A stretch of DNA of 64,000 nt. Source: Desulfomonilaceae bacterium (GTDB taxonomy: Bacteria; Desulfobacterota; Desulfomonilia; Desulfomonilales; Desulfomonilaceae). Within the stretch, counting starts at the first letter, position 1. Each line of letters starts with the position of its first letter. Made by a program: the position numbers and the translations under genes. Of the stretch, positions 7,689-16,674 are shown piece by piece. The notes below the pieces were generated by a model, which ran no database searches, was not told the DNA's origin, and saw nothing but the letters and a program-made list of their open reading frames with translations. The stretch spans positions 1 through 64,000 of the forward strand of contig JBAZSD010000005.1 in NCBI GenBank assembly GCA_041662605.1. The letters run 5' to 3'.

Positions 7689-7961
7689 TCAGGCCTGTCC
7701 GACAATGCTGGTGTTTGGCCTAGGTCCAGTACTCTCTATTTTAAGTTCTTCTATTATCGACGCTATTTCCGCATGAAGCACTTCAAGTTGCCAGTTAAAG
7801 TAAATGTCTTCGCCGAAGTCTCGTAAAAGCTGTTTTTGCGCCGTTATATAATCTTTGATCTGTACGGCCCCTGAAAACACATGAATTGGATTAATAAGAG
7901 TGGCGATTACTTCTTCCTGATGTTCTTCTTTTTTATTTTGTTTATTACTTTTCTGGCTCAT
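7689..7961 (-). CDS. Small hypothetical protein
   Basis: The 90-residue product is not recognised. It has a charged Lys/Gln/Glu N-terminus (SQKSNKQNKKEEHQEEV), a central segment predicted to be mainly helical (VQIKDYITAQKQLLRDF and NWQLEVLHAEIASIIEELKIE) and a short flexible tail. There is no signal peptide or membrane helix, so it is probably a small cytosolic helical protein. A GGAAA-rich stretch precedes the ATG. It is isolated, with intergenic DNA on both sides. It could be a genuine small gene or chance coding; amphipathic periodicity favours the former. Confidence 0.45.
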   Translation of the reverse strand: MSQKSNKQNKKEEHQEEVIATLINPIHVFSGAVQIKDYITAQKQLLRDFGEDIYFNWQLEVLHAEIASIIEELKIESTGPRPNTSIVGQA

Positions 7962-8311
7962 ATTTGGATTTCCTTTGAGTTGTTCATGCCAGTTGTAAGA
8001 GCAACTATGGCGCCAAACTCTTATAGGTCGAATAATGAATCATCAGTTCAACAGGTTACGTATAATGGATGAATTCATTTTTCATAGTTCAGTGTACAAT
8101 ATCCGACGCCATAATATTGATCTTCGCGCTCTTTAGTAAGTTTTTCAACACTATATCGTTAGTGTCCCAAATCGGACATGGGCGCCGTTTTTCGCGCGAC
8201 GCTCCAGCTCTTAGTTCATTTGACGAAACATTCTTATGTATTTATAATGACCATGGGAGTTAATGAAAGTTCATCAAGAAATTTTTTTCTTAATAAAATG
8301 GAGATTTGGCT
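7962..8311. other. Intergenic region upstream of tatA
   Basis: About 350 bp with no convincing gene. It is AT-rich and carries a TATAAT hexamer at 8061-8066 without a good -35 partner, and the palindrome ATGAATTCAT at 8069-8078. Promoters for tatA (plus) and the small minus-strand gene must lie here, but I could not place them with confidence. Confidence 0.4.
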
Positions 8312-8524
8312 ATGGCTGGATTAGGAATGCCTGAGTTACTCATCATCTTGATTATTGTCGTCCTGGTTTTTGGCGCAAAGAGAATCCCAGAAATCATGGG
8401 AGGAATAGGAAAAGGAATTAAAACCTTTAAGAAAGGCCTCGAAACTGATGAGGCGCCCCCATCTACCCCGGCTAACCCTGCTTCGTTTTCGGACTCTTCC
8501 AAAGACAAGGCTGAGCCAAAATAA
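8312..8524 (+). CDS. tatA: Sec-independent translocase subunit TatA/E
   Basis: TatA oligomers form the transport element for folded proteins that carry twin-arginine signals. The 71-residue product has the short N-terminal membrane helix (MPELLIILIIVVLVFG), the conserved hinge AKRIPE, the amphipathic helix IMGGIGKGIKTFKKGL and a disordered acidic tail. The length is within the TatA/E range. I chose the ATG at 8312 because GGAG at 8300-8303 sits 8 bases upstream; a TTG six bases earlier lacks that spacing. tatB and tatC are not adjacent. An N-terminal GLGMPE sequence is typical of TatA rather than TatB. Confidence 0.93.
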   Translation: MAGLGMPELLIILIIVVLVFGAKRIPEIMGGIGKGIKTFKKGLETDEAPPSTPANPASFSDSSKDKAEPK

Positions 8525-8624
8525 TACTTAAACAGAGCTTTTTTTGCTGCGCCTTTTGAATTTCCTTGTCAGGCGACCTTCTGCAGGATCCATTAATTTT
8601 TTACAAAATTGTTTTCAGCGGAAC

Positions 8625-9983
8625 ATGAAAGAAAAATTATCCAATGAAAAACAGACCTCGAGAGGTTTGTTTTTGTTCTACGGGGATGAATTTCTTATAA
8701 GAGAAAGAGTATCCACTTTTATTGACTCTCTGCTGGACCCTGCCTCTAAGACTACAAATCTGCAATCTTTTGATGGATCTTCATTAAACGTTGGGAACTT
8801 GATTTCGCATTTGCTCAACAAGTCCTTGTTTGGAGGAATCCGCGTCGCTCTTGTAGAATACACTACGCTCTTCGTAAGCCAATCTAGTGTGTCCAAAATT
8901 GTTGAAAAAGTTGTTGAGGCGTGGAAACGAGGCGACTCAAAAACCGCCTATCGAAATTTAAAACAATTAGCCGGATTGTCTGGGGTTACCCTTGAAGCCG
9001 GTGTTCCTTCAGATGGTTGGTTAAAAGACGTGGATGCAATCTCTAGGCTTGATAGTCAAGATCAAGAAGTTTTTCAGCAAGCAGCCACAAGCTTCGCACA
9101 GGAGTTTTCCGGTATAATTTCCTCCGGAGACGAAAATGTAATTTTGGAATTCGTTCAAGAGGGAACTCCTGAAGACACCTATCTAATTATGACCGCATTG
9201 TCGGTTGATAAGAGAAACAGGCTTTTCAAGGCGTTTGACAAAAACGGACACGTGGAAGAATTAAAGCCCAGGTTTGATAAGTCCTCCGTTAGGCTCGATA
9301 AGAGTTATTTTCAGCATTCAATCAGAGATTTCTTGAATAGCCGAGGCAAAACTATAACTTCAGACGCTATTGATCTGGCTTTTATCAAGTCCGGCAAAGA
9401 TATCCGACGCATAAGAAGCGAGTTCGACAAAATTGTTTCATATCTTGGAAACCGTTCAGAAATAAATACCACAGACATTAAAGATCTATTTCTGGATTTC
9501 CACGAAGCGGCTTTTTTCGATCTTTCAAGGGCTGTTCGTGAATCAGACTCAAGAAAATTGCTGATTGCGCTTCATGAAAATCTCAAAATAGTAGATCATC
9601 CTCTGCAAACACTTGCAGCTTTGGCTTCGGAGTTTCGCAAAATTATCGCAGCTCGCGAACTGCTTTTCACTGATTTCCGCTCTTTGTGGAAACCTGAAAT
9701 CAATTTTGATCAATTTGTTTCCATGGTAGCAAGGTTTCGATCGGAGTCTCCCCCGAAAAAAATTCAGAAAGGCAAATTCAATTTATTGACTCAAAAGGAT
9801 TTCCCTCTTTTCCAACTTCTCAAAACGGCTCAAAATTTTTCTCTTCAGCGGCTAATTCATATAATGGAAGCTATTCTGGACGCGGATATAAAGATAAAGT
9901 CTACAAAACTGGGCTCTGCGTCCCCAAATATAATCTTGGAAAATTTGGTTTTGGAAATTTGCGATTCCAAGAAAACAGTTTAA
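8625..9983 (+). CDS. holA: DNA polymerase III delta subunit (HolA), enlarged
   Basis: Delta opens the beta sliding clamp as part of the clamp loader. The N-terminal signature FLFYGDEFLIRERV and the clamp-touching region SLFGGIRVALVEY are clear, and the C-terminal collar helices (HPLQTLAALASEFRKIIAAREL, LIHIMEAILDADIKIKS) match the family. From the ATG at 8625 the protein is about 452 residues, against about 340 in E. coli. The excess is an insertion of about 70-80 residues (near residues 75-155) of acidic, helical character between the clamp-binding strand and the next AAA-type segment. The frame continues upstream to 8544, but that N-terminus is not family-like and lacks a ribosome binding site. 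The insertion is not a frameshift artefact, because the frame is continuous. Confidence 0.82.
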   Translation: MKEKLSNEKQTSRGLFLFYGDEFLIRERVSTFIDSLLDPASKTTNLQSFDGSSLNVGNLISHLLNKSLFGGIRVALVEYTTLFVSQSSVSKIVEKVVEAWKRGDSKTAYRNLKQLAGLSGVTLEAGVPSDGWLKDVDAISRLDSQDQEVFQQAATSFAQEFSGIISSGDENVILEFVQEGTPEDTYLIMTALSVDKRNRLFKAFDKNGHVEELKPRFDKSSVRLDKSYFQHSIRDFLNSRGKTITSDAIDLAFIKSGKDIRRIRSEFDKIVSYLGNRSEINTTDIKDLFLDFHEAAFFDLSRAVRESDSRKLLIALHENLKIVDHPLQTLAALASEFRKIIAARELLFTDFRSLWKPEINFDQFVSMVARFRSESPPKKIQKGKFNLLTQKDFPLFQLLKTAQNFSLQRLIHIMEAILDADIKIKSTKLGSASPNIILENLVLEICDSKKTV

Positions 9984-10262
9984 TTCGACCTCTTCAAGGG
10001 TCTGAAATGGACTGTTTGACTAACGCGCTGAGTTGGAAAAGTGAGGGATTTGATCAAAAGAAAAATCCTGGTAACACCTGAAGTACAGGCTCACTCCCCA
10101 GAAGTGAACGCTATGCCAAACGAATTATAGACAAAAGATACCAATAGCATGTAAAATCGAACCGTTTGCTCGTAAAAAGTATGGAGAGGCGGCTTCTTCT
10201 GCCAACATTCCAGATGTAATTATACGGAAAGAAAACAAATAACATAGACTGGAGGATAGTTA

Positions 10263-10595
10263 ATGGGTGAGAAAAAAGACCGAAAGCAAAAAAAAGAGAA
10301 AACCCTTGAAAATTGGACTATTAAAGAACTGCGCGAGGAAGCTTTAAAGGTTCCAAATATTCAGGGCATTCATGGAATGAATAAACAGGAAATCATAGAT
10401 TTTCTAAGAGTTGAAAAAGGGCTTCCTGCTCCTGAAAATAAAAAGATGCCTGAAGGCATAAGAGTTTTTAAGGAAAAGGTCGGACAATTGCGTTCGAAAC
10501 GCGATGGGGAGAGGAGTGAAGGAGCTTCCAGAAATCGACTGGATATTTTGAGACGCAAAATATCGAAAATGAAAAAGAAAACTCGCGGCAATTAG
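10263..10595 (+). CDS. Small basic protein with a Rho-N-like domain
   Basis: The 110-residue protein contains one segment resembling the Rho termination factor N-terminal (SAP-like) helix-extended-loop-helix domain: about residues 15-50, with WTIKELREEA, a short loop, and GMNKQEIIDFLR. Such domains bind nucleic acid, usually RNA. The N-terminus and the last 45 residues are very rich in Lys and Arg, consistent with electrostatic binding. A GGAGG sequence precedes the ATG with good spacing. Similar short Rho-N proteins of unknown role occur in delta-proteobacteria. The gene is monocistronic, between holA and the AsmA-like gene. It is probably an RNA- or DNA-binding accessory protein; the target is unknown. 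Confidence 0.65.
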   Translation: MGEKKDRKQKKEKTLENWTIKELREEALKVPNIQGIHGMNKQEIIDFLRVEKGLPAPENKKMPEGIRVFKEKVGQLRSKRDGERSEGASRNRLDILRRKISKMKKKTRGN

Positions 10596-10617
10596 AGACA
10601 GAGTTCAATTCGTGTCA

Positions 10618-10658
10618 AATCGGCGACTCGGCTCATACCAACAAGCCTGTCGCCGATT
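10618..10658. repeat. 10-bp inverted repeat downstream of the Rho-N-like gene
   Basis: AATCGGCGAC (10618-10627) and GTCGCCGATT (10649-10658) are perfect complements around a 21-base loop. Neither side has an immediate T-tract, so it is a stable 3' hairpin rather than a clear rho-independent terminator. Confidence 0.5.
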
Positions 10659-10760
10659 AAAGAAATCATGTTAAGCTTGTTTTTCTTCAAAATTGCATAA
10701 TAGATTTAATCATCTATAAAGTTATCAGAGTCCCTGCCTCTTTTTCTTCCAAGAATTCTA

Positions 10761-13700
10761 ATGAACAAGACCCAGAAAGAAAACGTAAAAACACTACCGA
10801 ATAGATCTTCTTTTTTGGTTAAAATATTGTTGGGTCTTACAGCGTCTTTCGCTCTCCTCATTTTGTGTTTCTCAGTCTTTGTTTTTCTTTTCCTGAACAG
10901 TAGTTACTCCGATAAGTATTTGAAATATTACATAGAATCTAGAACTGGCAAAAAGATTATATGTCAGGACTTTTCCCTGTCTTGGCCCACCTTCCAGAAT
11001 ATCAATATCTTATTGAAAGATTTGAGGGTCTATGAAGCTGAGCGGAACATTACTGTGTTCCAGGCTAAAGAAATGGATTGTGAACTGGATTTAGGCTCAC
11101 TTTTCCTGGGTAGATTATTGTTAAACAAGGCTTCAGCCATTCAACCAGTGTTATTTTTAAAACCAGAGTCCGATGCTGAAAATAACATTTTGATGGAGAA
11201 GGACCAGATCTTTAACATTCTTGGATTACAACTGGAAATCAAGAACTTGCAGATTCATCAGGCAACTATTGTGAACCTGAGTCATGCAGGGATTCCGGCA
11301 CGGAGAGAAGAAATTCTTTTCAACAAACTAGACGCAAAATTCTCTAGCGTCAGTTTGTCGCAGGTCGACGCCTTTGAAATAAAAGGACAGGCAAATGAAT
11401 CACGTTCACAAGGCGAATTCGAAATTAAGGGAAGATTCTCCCAGTCAACAACTGAACATCTGGATAACTCGAAGTTTTTCAACGCTAAATTTTCGGATTG
11501 CCCTCTTAAACCATTCCTGATGATTTTCAGGCAGTTAGGTCTTAACATACCGATAACGGGTGCAAATTTAAGCTTTGCCGCGGATGCCGATTTTAACTCC
11601 GGGAAATGGCTTTTTAAAGGCGTTTCAATAATTTCGGGTGGTTTTTTACAATCTAATGAGCTTGTAAAATCTCGTGTATCAATAGAAAAAATAGGGTCTA
11701 GATTTTCTGGAGAACTTTCTGATGAATCTATAAGGCTGGATTTACAGGAGGTCAATTTGCCGGGGGCTGTGGCTTCTCTAACAATTTTAATAAAGAACCG
11801 GCTCAACACTAATCCAAAGATCGAATTATCTATTAAGAGGGCAGAGATCTATCTTGATCGCATCTCCGCTTTTATACCACTCAGTTTGTTTCCCGCGCCG
11901 GAAAGAGATCGTATCAAAAAGGCCGATTTAAAGGGTCATATTCAAATAGTAAATTCATATTGGAGCAATGATCTCAACTCTTTACGGAATGGGAACCTTT
12001 ATTCAGAAGACATGTCGGTTGACGCAGTGCTCGATGGTGTTTCCGGATTTATCCCAGGATTTTCATCTCCAATTAGAGAAGCAAGCGGGTTTATGCGCTT
12101 GAACGCAAAAGAAGTTCTTTTCAAAGGCATAACATTATTCCTAGGAAATTCTCAGGTTGTTATAAATGGTTGGATTTCAAATTTGAAAACAAAACCTGCG
12201 GTCGATTTGTTTGTTGCTTCTCACGCTTACGCGTCCGACATTCGTGATGTTCTGCTTAATAGGCCTTTTTCACAAAGATTCGAGTCAATTGTTAAGAATA
12301 TTCAGGATCCGCTGGGTTCAGCGGTAATAAACATGGATGTGAAAGGGCTACTGTCAAATCCTTCTTTAAAAGGTCGAATAAGTTTGGAGGATCTACAGTT
12401 CAAAGTTGATGGCTTACCTGTTCCGATAAAAAAAGTCGTCGGGGATGTGCGCTTTAGAGGATCGAAGATAAATTTGTCCGGTCTTAAAGGATTTATCGGT
12501 GACAGTCCTTTTGAATTCAGAGGAGGACTTTCACAAACAGAGTGGAACCTTAATTTCGACTTTAAACTCGGAGCTGGAGACGTTCGCAAATTCGGACTGT
12601 TTCCCAATGGTTGGAACATTTCCGGTTCTTGTCCAATTACGGTCGGTCTTAAAGGTAGTCCTTCGAACTTAAATTTTAATGGAGCCATAGATCTCACTCC
12701 AACAAAGATAACATTTGAATCATTTCTTCGAAAAAAAATCGGGATCCCGGCTAACGTCGAATTCTCCGGAACCAAAAACTCAGGAGGTATTTCTATAGAA
12801 GAGGCTTATCTTGTCTCTGAGGCGGGCCGTATTTCAGCAAGAGGCTTCTTCAAGGATGACGGCAAGGTGATGGTGACCATCAATCTTCCTCCCAAAGGAA
12901 TTCCTACGTCAGCGCTAATTCCGTTCTCTGATCCAATTTTGGATTTACACAGCGGAGGCAGGATAGAAGGAGATTTTTCTTTAAGAAAAGAGAAAAATCA
13001 GGAACCAATTATCGAGGCTAATATTAACTTCAGCCACATAACTCTTCGATTGCCCCGATTTAGAAAAATCACGGAAGGATTAACTGGCGCATATCAACGT
13101 AGATCAAGATTTTCAAATGTTACTGTTGAACGGTCTCGAACTGGAAGCTCACTAATTTCAGGCTCATTTTCCATCGCTGAACCGGATAACCCTAAATTGA
13201 AATTTTTAATCGACTCAGAATTCCTCGATACTACTGATTTCACCGCCCCGCCGGGGGAAATAAACTCGATTTCCTGGCAGGAATGGATTCGAACCAATCC
13301 ATTGATCAGATTTCTCGCGAGGTCCAAGCTTTCCGGCAACGTGCACGTCGCAAAGGGAAAGACAGAGCTTCGAACTTTTGATGATTTCCGAGCTGATATG
13401 GAGGGGACATCGGGCTTGATAAAAGTTTCTAAATGGCAAATGAATCTTGCGGATGGTGTTTTACGAGGAAACGCTAATTTTGATATCCAACCCCAGACAT
13501 TGATTCCTTTAAAAATAAATTTTCATGGGGAAAAATTAAAGTTTGACAGGATTTTTATATCTGATCCGCAAAGGGTAAAAGTAGATGGAGATATGAATGT
13601 TCAGGGAAACATGGAATGGAAAATCCGACCTGTGTCGGACAATCATGGCGTATATAAAACCGGGGTGATGGATGTAGTTTTAACAAATGGAATAATTTAT

Positions 13701-14096
13701 AGATTTGAAATTCTTTCCAAGATCTTCTCGTTGATCAATCTGGGGTCTCTTGTCAGGGGACGAATTCCAGATATTATCGGGCAAGGTTTGCCATACCAGA
13801 AAATAACCTGGAAAACACAAATTTTTGATAACAAATGGCAATTCAAGGATTTAAAGTTATTTTCGGACGCTGCCAAGGTGGATGCTTCAGGCATGTACTT
13901 TAGTGATCAAAATCGAATAGACTTCAAAATATTAGTGTCTCCACTTGTGGGATTGGATGCGATCGTGTCGGGATTGTTTGGCAATTTGATAACAAAAGAC
14001 GGAAAAATATTAACGACTACTTTTCGAGTCAGAGGCCTATACAGTAGTCCTGATATCAGACTGGAGCCCTTCGAAAATCTCAAAATGGAAAACTAG
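10761..14096 (+). CDS. AsmA-family / TamB-like envelope protein
   Basis: A 1111-residue protein with one N-terminal membrane anchor (about residues 20-50, VKILLGLTASFALLILCFSV), followed by a very long periplasmic region of repeating beta strands and an AsmA-like C-terminal domain (about residues 850-1100; GVYKTGVMDVVLTNGIIY, IFSLINLGSLVRGRIPD, GKILTTTFRVRGLYSSPDIRLEP). Proteins of this group (AsmA, YhdP, TamB, YdbH) form bridge-like grooves thought to move phospholipid or assist outer-membrane assembly between the two membranes. The C-terminal SPDIRLEP-type ending and the absence of a DUF490 end suggest AsmA/YhdP rather than TamB. It overlaps the convergent rnhB by 4 bp at the stop codons. 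It is not in an obvious operon. Confidence 0.8.
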   Translation: MNKTQKENVKTLPNRSSFLVKILLGLTASFALLILCFSVFVFLFLNSSYSDKYLKYYIESRTGKKIICQDFSLSWPTFQNINILLKDLRVYEAERNITVFQAKEMDCELDLGSLFLGRLLLNKASAIQPVLFLKPESDAENNILMEKDQIFNILGLQLEIKNLQIHQATIVNLSHAGIPARREEILFNKLDAKFSSVSLSQVDAFEIKGQANESRSQGEFEIKGRFSQSTTEHLDNSKFFNAKFSDCPLKPFLMIFRQLGLNIPITGANLSFAADADFNSGKWLFKGVSIISGGFLQSNELVKSRVSIEKIGSRFSGELSDESIRLDLQEVNLPGAVASLTILIKNRLNTNPKIELSIKRAEIYLDRISAFIPLSLFPAPERDRIKKADLKGHIQIVNSYWSNDLNSLRNGNLYSEDMSVDAVLDGVSGFIPGFSSPIREASGFMRLNAKEVLFKGITLFLGNSQVVINGWISNLKTKPAVDLFVASHAYASDIRDVLLNRPFSQRFESIVKNIQDPLGSAVINMDVKGLLSNPSLKGRISLEDLQFKVDGLPVPIKKVVGDVRFRGSKINLSGLKGFIGDSPFEFRGGLSQTEWNLNFDFKLGAGDVRKFGLFPNGWNISGSCPITVGLKGSPSNLNFNGAIDLTPTKITFESFLRKKIGIPANVEFSGTKNSGGISIEEAYLVSEAGRISARGFFKDDGKVMVTINLPPKGIPTSALIPFSDPILDLHSGGRIEGDFSLRKEKNQEPIIEANINFSHITLRLPRFRKITEGLTGAYQRRSRFSNVTVERSRTGSSLISGSFSIAEPDNPKLKFLIDSEFLDTTDFTAPPGEINSISWQEWIRTNPLIRFLARSKLSGNVHVAKGKTELRTFDDFRADMEGTSGLIKVSKWQMNLADGVLRGNANFDIQPQTLIPLKINFHGEKLKFDRIFISDPQRVKVDGDMNVQGNMEWKIRPVSDNHGVYKTGVMDVVLTNGIIYRFEILSKIFSLINLGSLVRGRIPDIIGQGLPYQKITWKTQIFDNKWQFKDLKLFSDAAKVDASGMYFSDQNRIDFKILVSPLVGLDAIVSGLFGNLITKDGKILTTTFRVRGLYSSPDIRLEPFENLKMEN

Positions 14097-14719
14097 TTTC
14101 CGAAAAGCTCTTCCTGGAAAAACATTTTTACCACCCCAAAATATTTTCTGTGTTCTATACATGGGCCGTGTTTCCTGATAGCCGAAACGTGTTCTTTGGT
14201 TCCATATCCCTTGTTCCTATCGAACCGGTATTGAGGAAACCTGTTGTGTAATTCCTCCATGATTCTGTCACGTGTCACCTTTGCGATAACACTGGCGGCT
14301 GCAATGGACAAAGATAATTGATCGCCTTTTATAATAGGTATCTGCGGAATTTTGATGTGGAGATTTATAGGTCCATCGATCAACAATAGTTCCGGTTGAG
14401 GCGCAAGACCCTGGACGGCCCTGCTCATAGCCAATTTGGTGGCCTGAAGAATATTTATTCTATCTATTGTCTCGACTGTGACAATGCTGACATTGATCGC
14501 CCGGGCTTCTTTCTTTATTTCAGTGAACAGTTTTTCGCGCTGGTTGGGGGTGAGCAGTTTGGAATCGTTAAGACCTTGAATGGCTGAGTTCGCCCCTAGA
14601 ATTACAGCGGCCGCTACCACTGGACCTGCCAGTGGACCACGGCCGGCTTCATCTATACCAGCCACCAAATTGACGCCTGATTCTTGAGCTTGCAGTTCAT
14701 ACTTGTAATCAGGCGGCAT
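14093..14719 (-). CDS. rnhB: Ribonuclease HII
   Basis: Cleaves the RNA strand of RNA-DNA hybrids and starts removal of single ribonucleotides from DNA. The 208-residue protein has the conserved GIDEAGRGPLAGPVVAAAV block with the first two acidic metal ligands (DEAGRG), a third aspartate in LLIDGPINL, and the SIAAASVIAKVTRDR helix with the later acidic ligand. It is the last gene of rpsP-khpA-rimM-trmD-rplS-rnhB, 6 bp after rplS. The stop region overlaps the convergent AsmA-family gene by 4 bp. Length and residues are complete. Confidence 0.96.
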   Translation of the reverse strand: MPPDYKYELQAQESGVNLVAGIDEAGRGPLAGPVVAAAVILGANSAIQGLNDSKLLTPNQREKLFTEIKKEARAINVSIVTVETIDRINILQATKLAMSRAVQGLAPQPELLLIDGPINLHIKIPQIPIIKGDQLSLSIAAASVIAKVTRDRIMEELHNRFPQYRFDRNKGYGTKEHVSAIRKHGPCIEHRKYFGVVKMFFQEELFGN

Positions 14720-14725
14720 TTTTTA

Positions 14726-15076
14726 TCAAAGATTAGCCATTTTTTCCTTGATTCTCGCTGCCTTGCCTCTAAGCTTTCTGATGTAGTAAATTTTCGAACG
14801 TCTTACCCTACCCCGGGTTACCAATTCCACCTTGTCGATTAAAGGGGAATCATGGGGGAAAACTCTTTCCACACCAATGCCATATGACACTTTCCGAACC
14901 GTAAAACTTGAACCGGAGCCCTTTCTGCTAATTCCTATCACCACACCTTCAAACACCTGTATTCGTTCACGGTTACCTTCAACGATTCTGACATGGACCT
15001 TTACAGTGTCTCCTGGTCTAAAATCCGGGATATCCATGCGAATTTGTTCTTTTTGAATTTGATCCAAGATATTCAT
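14726..15076 (-). CDS. rplS: Ribosomal protein bL19
   Basis: A 116-residue 50S subunit protein at the 30S-50S interface. The family block FRPGDTVKVHVRIVEGNRERIQVFEGVVI and the later GIGVERVFPHDSPLIDKVELV and RSKIYYIR segments are intact. It follows trmD by 3 bp in the rpsP operon, the usual bacterial order. No oddities. Confidence 0.97.
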   Translation of the reverse strand: MNILDQIQKEQIRMDIPDFRPGDTVKVHVRIVEGNRERIQVFEGVVIGISRKGSGSSFTVRKVSYGIGVERVFPHDSPLIDKVELVTRGRVRRSKIYYIRKLRGKAARIKEKMANL

Positions 15077-15079
15077 AAC

Positions 15080-15826
15080 TTACTCCAATCCAATCAGCGA
15101 TTCTGTTTCAATTTCCTGCATTAGTTTTTTCATTTCATCGTCGACCGTTAGGGTTTTCATCAAGTCCGGTCGGTATGTTATTGTTTTCAATATTGACATT
15201 TTTCGTCTCCAGAGACGAATCTTTTCGTGATGTCCCTCCAGAAGCACACTAGGCACTTCAAAACCTTCAAATTCTCTGGGTCTCGTATATTGAGGATATT
15301 CCAACAGTCCGTCATAAAAAGACTCTCCACCGATTCGGCTGTCGGATCCCAGTACTCCTGGAATCATTCTGATTATCGAGTCGATCAATACCATAGCCGC
15401 AGTTTCACCGCCGGACAAGACATAATCTCCTACAGAGATTTCTTCGTTCACAAAGTACCTGACTCTTTCGTCAATTCCCTCATACCGGCCGCAAACCAGC
15501 AGTAAATTTGCCCTTTGTGACAGTTCTTCAACTCTTTGCTGGCTAAGTCGCTTACCATGTGGTGTTAACAGAATGACACTTGTTTCCCTGTTAACGTCCT
15601 GAACACTTCGTATGCCTTTTACAATTGGCTCAGGTTTCATCACCATACCGATACCACCACCATAAGGGTAGTCATCAGTTGTTCTTCTGGGGTCATCCGC
15701 AAATTGTCTGAGATCAATGGCTTGTATGTCAGCCAAGCCCATCTGTGACGCCCGGGCAGGATTTCCGTACGTCAAAAATGAGTCAAAAATATTCGGGAAA
15801 ATTGTCAACACCCGGATGTTAATCAT
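15080..15826 (-). CDS. trmD: tRNA (guanine-N1-)-methyltransferase TrmD
   Basis: Methylates G37 next to the anticodon of tRNAs reading CNN codons, using S-adenosylmethionine, and so prevents frameshifting. The 248-residue protein shows the SPOUT trefoil-knot motifs: DDYPYGGGIGMVMKPEP, the LLVCGRYEGIDERV loop, and SVGDYVLSGGETAAMVLIDSI. The C-terminal domain is complete (LLEGHHEKIRLWRR). It overlaps rimM by 8 bp, so translational coupling is probable. Confidence 0.97.
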   Translation of the reverse strand: MINIRVLTIFPNIFDSFLTYGNPARASQMGLADIQAIDLRQFADDPRRTTDDYPYGGGIGMVMKPEPIVKGIRSVQDVNRETSVILLTPHGKRLSQQRVEELSQRANLLLVCGRYEGIDERVRYFVNEEISVGDYVLSGGETAAMVLIDSIIRMIPGVLGSDSRIGGESFYDGLLEYPQYTRPREFEGFEVPSVLLEGHHEKIRLWRRKMSILKTITYRPDLMKTLTVDDEMKKLMQEIETESLIGLE

Positions 15827-16322
15827 CTGGGTTCATTCCATCTAAGAGATCTATTATTATTTGAGATTGTTCCACGTCAATCGTTTTGACTATTTCGTCA
15901 ATGAACGGGATTAGTAACTCCTTCTTGCCGGTGTAAATTTCAAGAACATCATGCGCCGATGTTCGAACCAAAGATTTTACTTCACCCAATCGAGCGCCTT
16001 GTGTGTTGAAAACAGATAATCCTATTAGTTCAAACCAGAAAAATTCGTCTTCTTCTTTTGGTGGAAAAAATCGCGATGAAGTTTTTACAATTTTGCCTGT
16101 TAGTTTTTTAGCTCCGTCAAGAGTTTGGACATCTTTAAGAGAAGCCACTATCAAATTTTGGTGTTTTCGTATTGTAGCGACTTCGAAACGTTTCTCTTCA
16201 AAAAAAAGAAAAGGAAAATCCTTGAAAATATCCGGAGTTTCCGTATATGGATATATCTTAAACTCGCCTTTTAACCCAACAGGTTTTAGGGCCTTACCTA
16301 CAACGATTAATCGATCAATCAT
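15819..16322 (-). CDS. rimM: Ribosome maturation factor RimM
   Basis: Binds ribosomal protein S19 and helps mature the 30S head. The 167-residue protein has the N-terminal beta-barrel domain (VGKALKPVGLKGEFKIYPYTE) and the C-terminal PRC-barrel domain (FFWFELIGLSVFNTQGARLGEVKSL, ELLIPFIDEIVKTID). The family's GxxGlkGe pattern is present as GLKGE. It lies between khpA and trmD and overlaps trmD by 8 bp. Confidence 0.95.
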   Translation of the reverse strand: MIDRLIVVGKALKPVGLKGEFKIYPYTETPDIFKDFPFLFFEEKRFEVATIRKHQNLIVASLKDVQTLDGAKKLTGKIVKTSSRFFPPKEEDEFFWFELIGLSVFNTQGARLGEVKSLVRTSAHDVLEIYTGKKELLIPFIDEIVKTIDVEQSQIIIDLLDGMNPDD

Positions 16323-16376
16323 AATTTATTCAATTGATTGATGATACTTCTTATATGATCACACACCCTTTGTGGG

Positions 16377-16607
16377 TTATTCCATGATTTCTAGTGAAAC
16401 TTTCTGTTTTCTCTTTGTCGAAGCTGAACTAAGCACAGTCCTCATCGCTTTAGCAGTCCGTCCGTGTTTTCCAATTATCCTTCCCAGATCAGCCGGCGCG
16501 ACTTTCAGTTCGAGGACCAAGCCCATTTCTACTTCTCTTTCAGAAACGCTCACTTCATCGGGTTGGTCAACCAGGGTTTTCGCTACGAATTCTATAAGTT
16601 CTTTCAT
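16377..16607 (-). CDS. khpA: KH-domain RNA-binding protein KhpA
   Basis: A 76-residue single-KH-domain protein of the YlqC/KhpA family, conserved between rpsP and rimM in many bacteria. The signature IIGKHGRTAKAMRTVLSS contains the GxxG loop (GKHG) that contacts RNA. In other bacteria KhpA pairs with KhpB and affects cell division and small-RNA function; no khpB is in this window. Its position in the rpsP operon supports the call. Confidence 0.93.
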   Translation of the reverse strand: MKELIEFVAKTLVDQPDEVSVSEREVEMGLVLELKVAPADLGRIIGKHGRTAKAMRTVLSSASTKRKQKVSLEIME

Positions 16608-16674
16608 ACCAAACCTCGGGGACGGAATCGTTTTTTCCTAAAAGCAAAACAGGGAATGGTTCGGCTGAAAAATA

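Noticed and set aside
10618..10658. Terminator after the Rho-N-like gene
   Set aside because: Stem is good but no T-tract follows on either strand; kept only as an inverted repeat.
11282..12775. Long antisense frames inside the AsmA-like gene
   Set aside because: They lie opposite a coherent 1111-codon gene and have no domain or start context.
15868..15883. parS-like sequence TGTTCCACGTCAATCG in rimM
   Set aside because: Matches 13 of 16 positions and breaks the palindrome's right arm; it is within a coding region, so ParB binding is unlikely to be specific.
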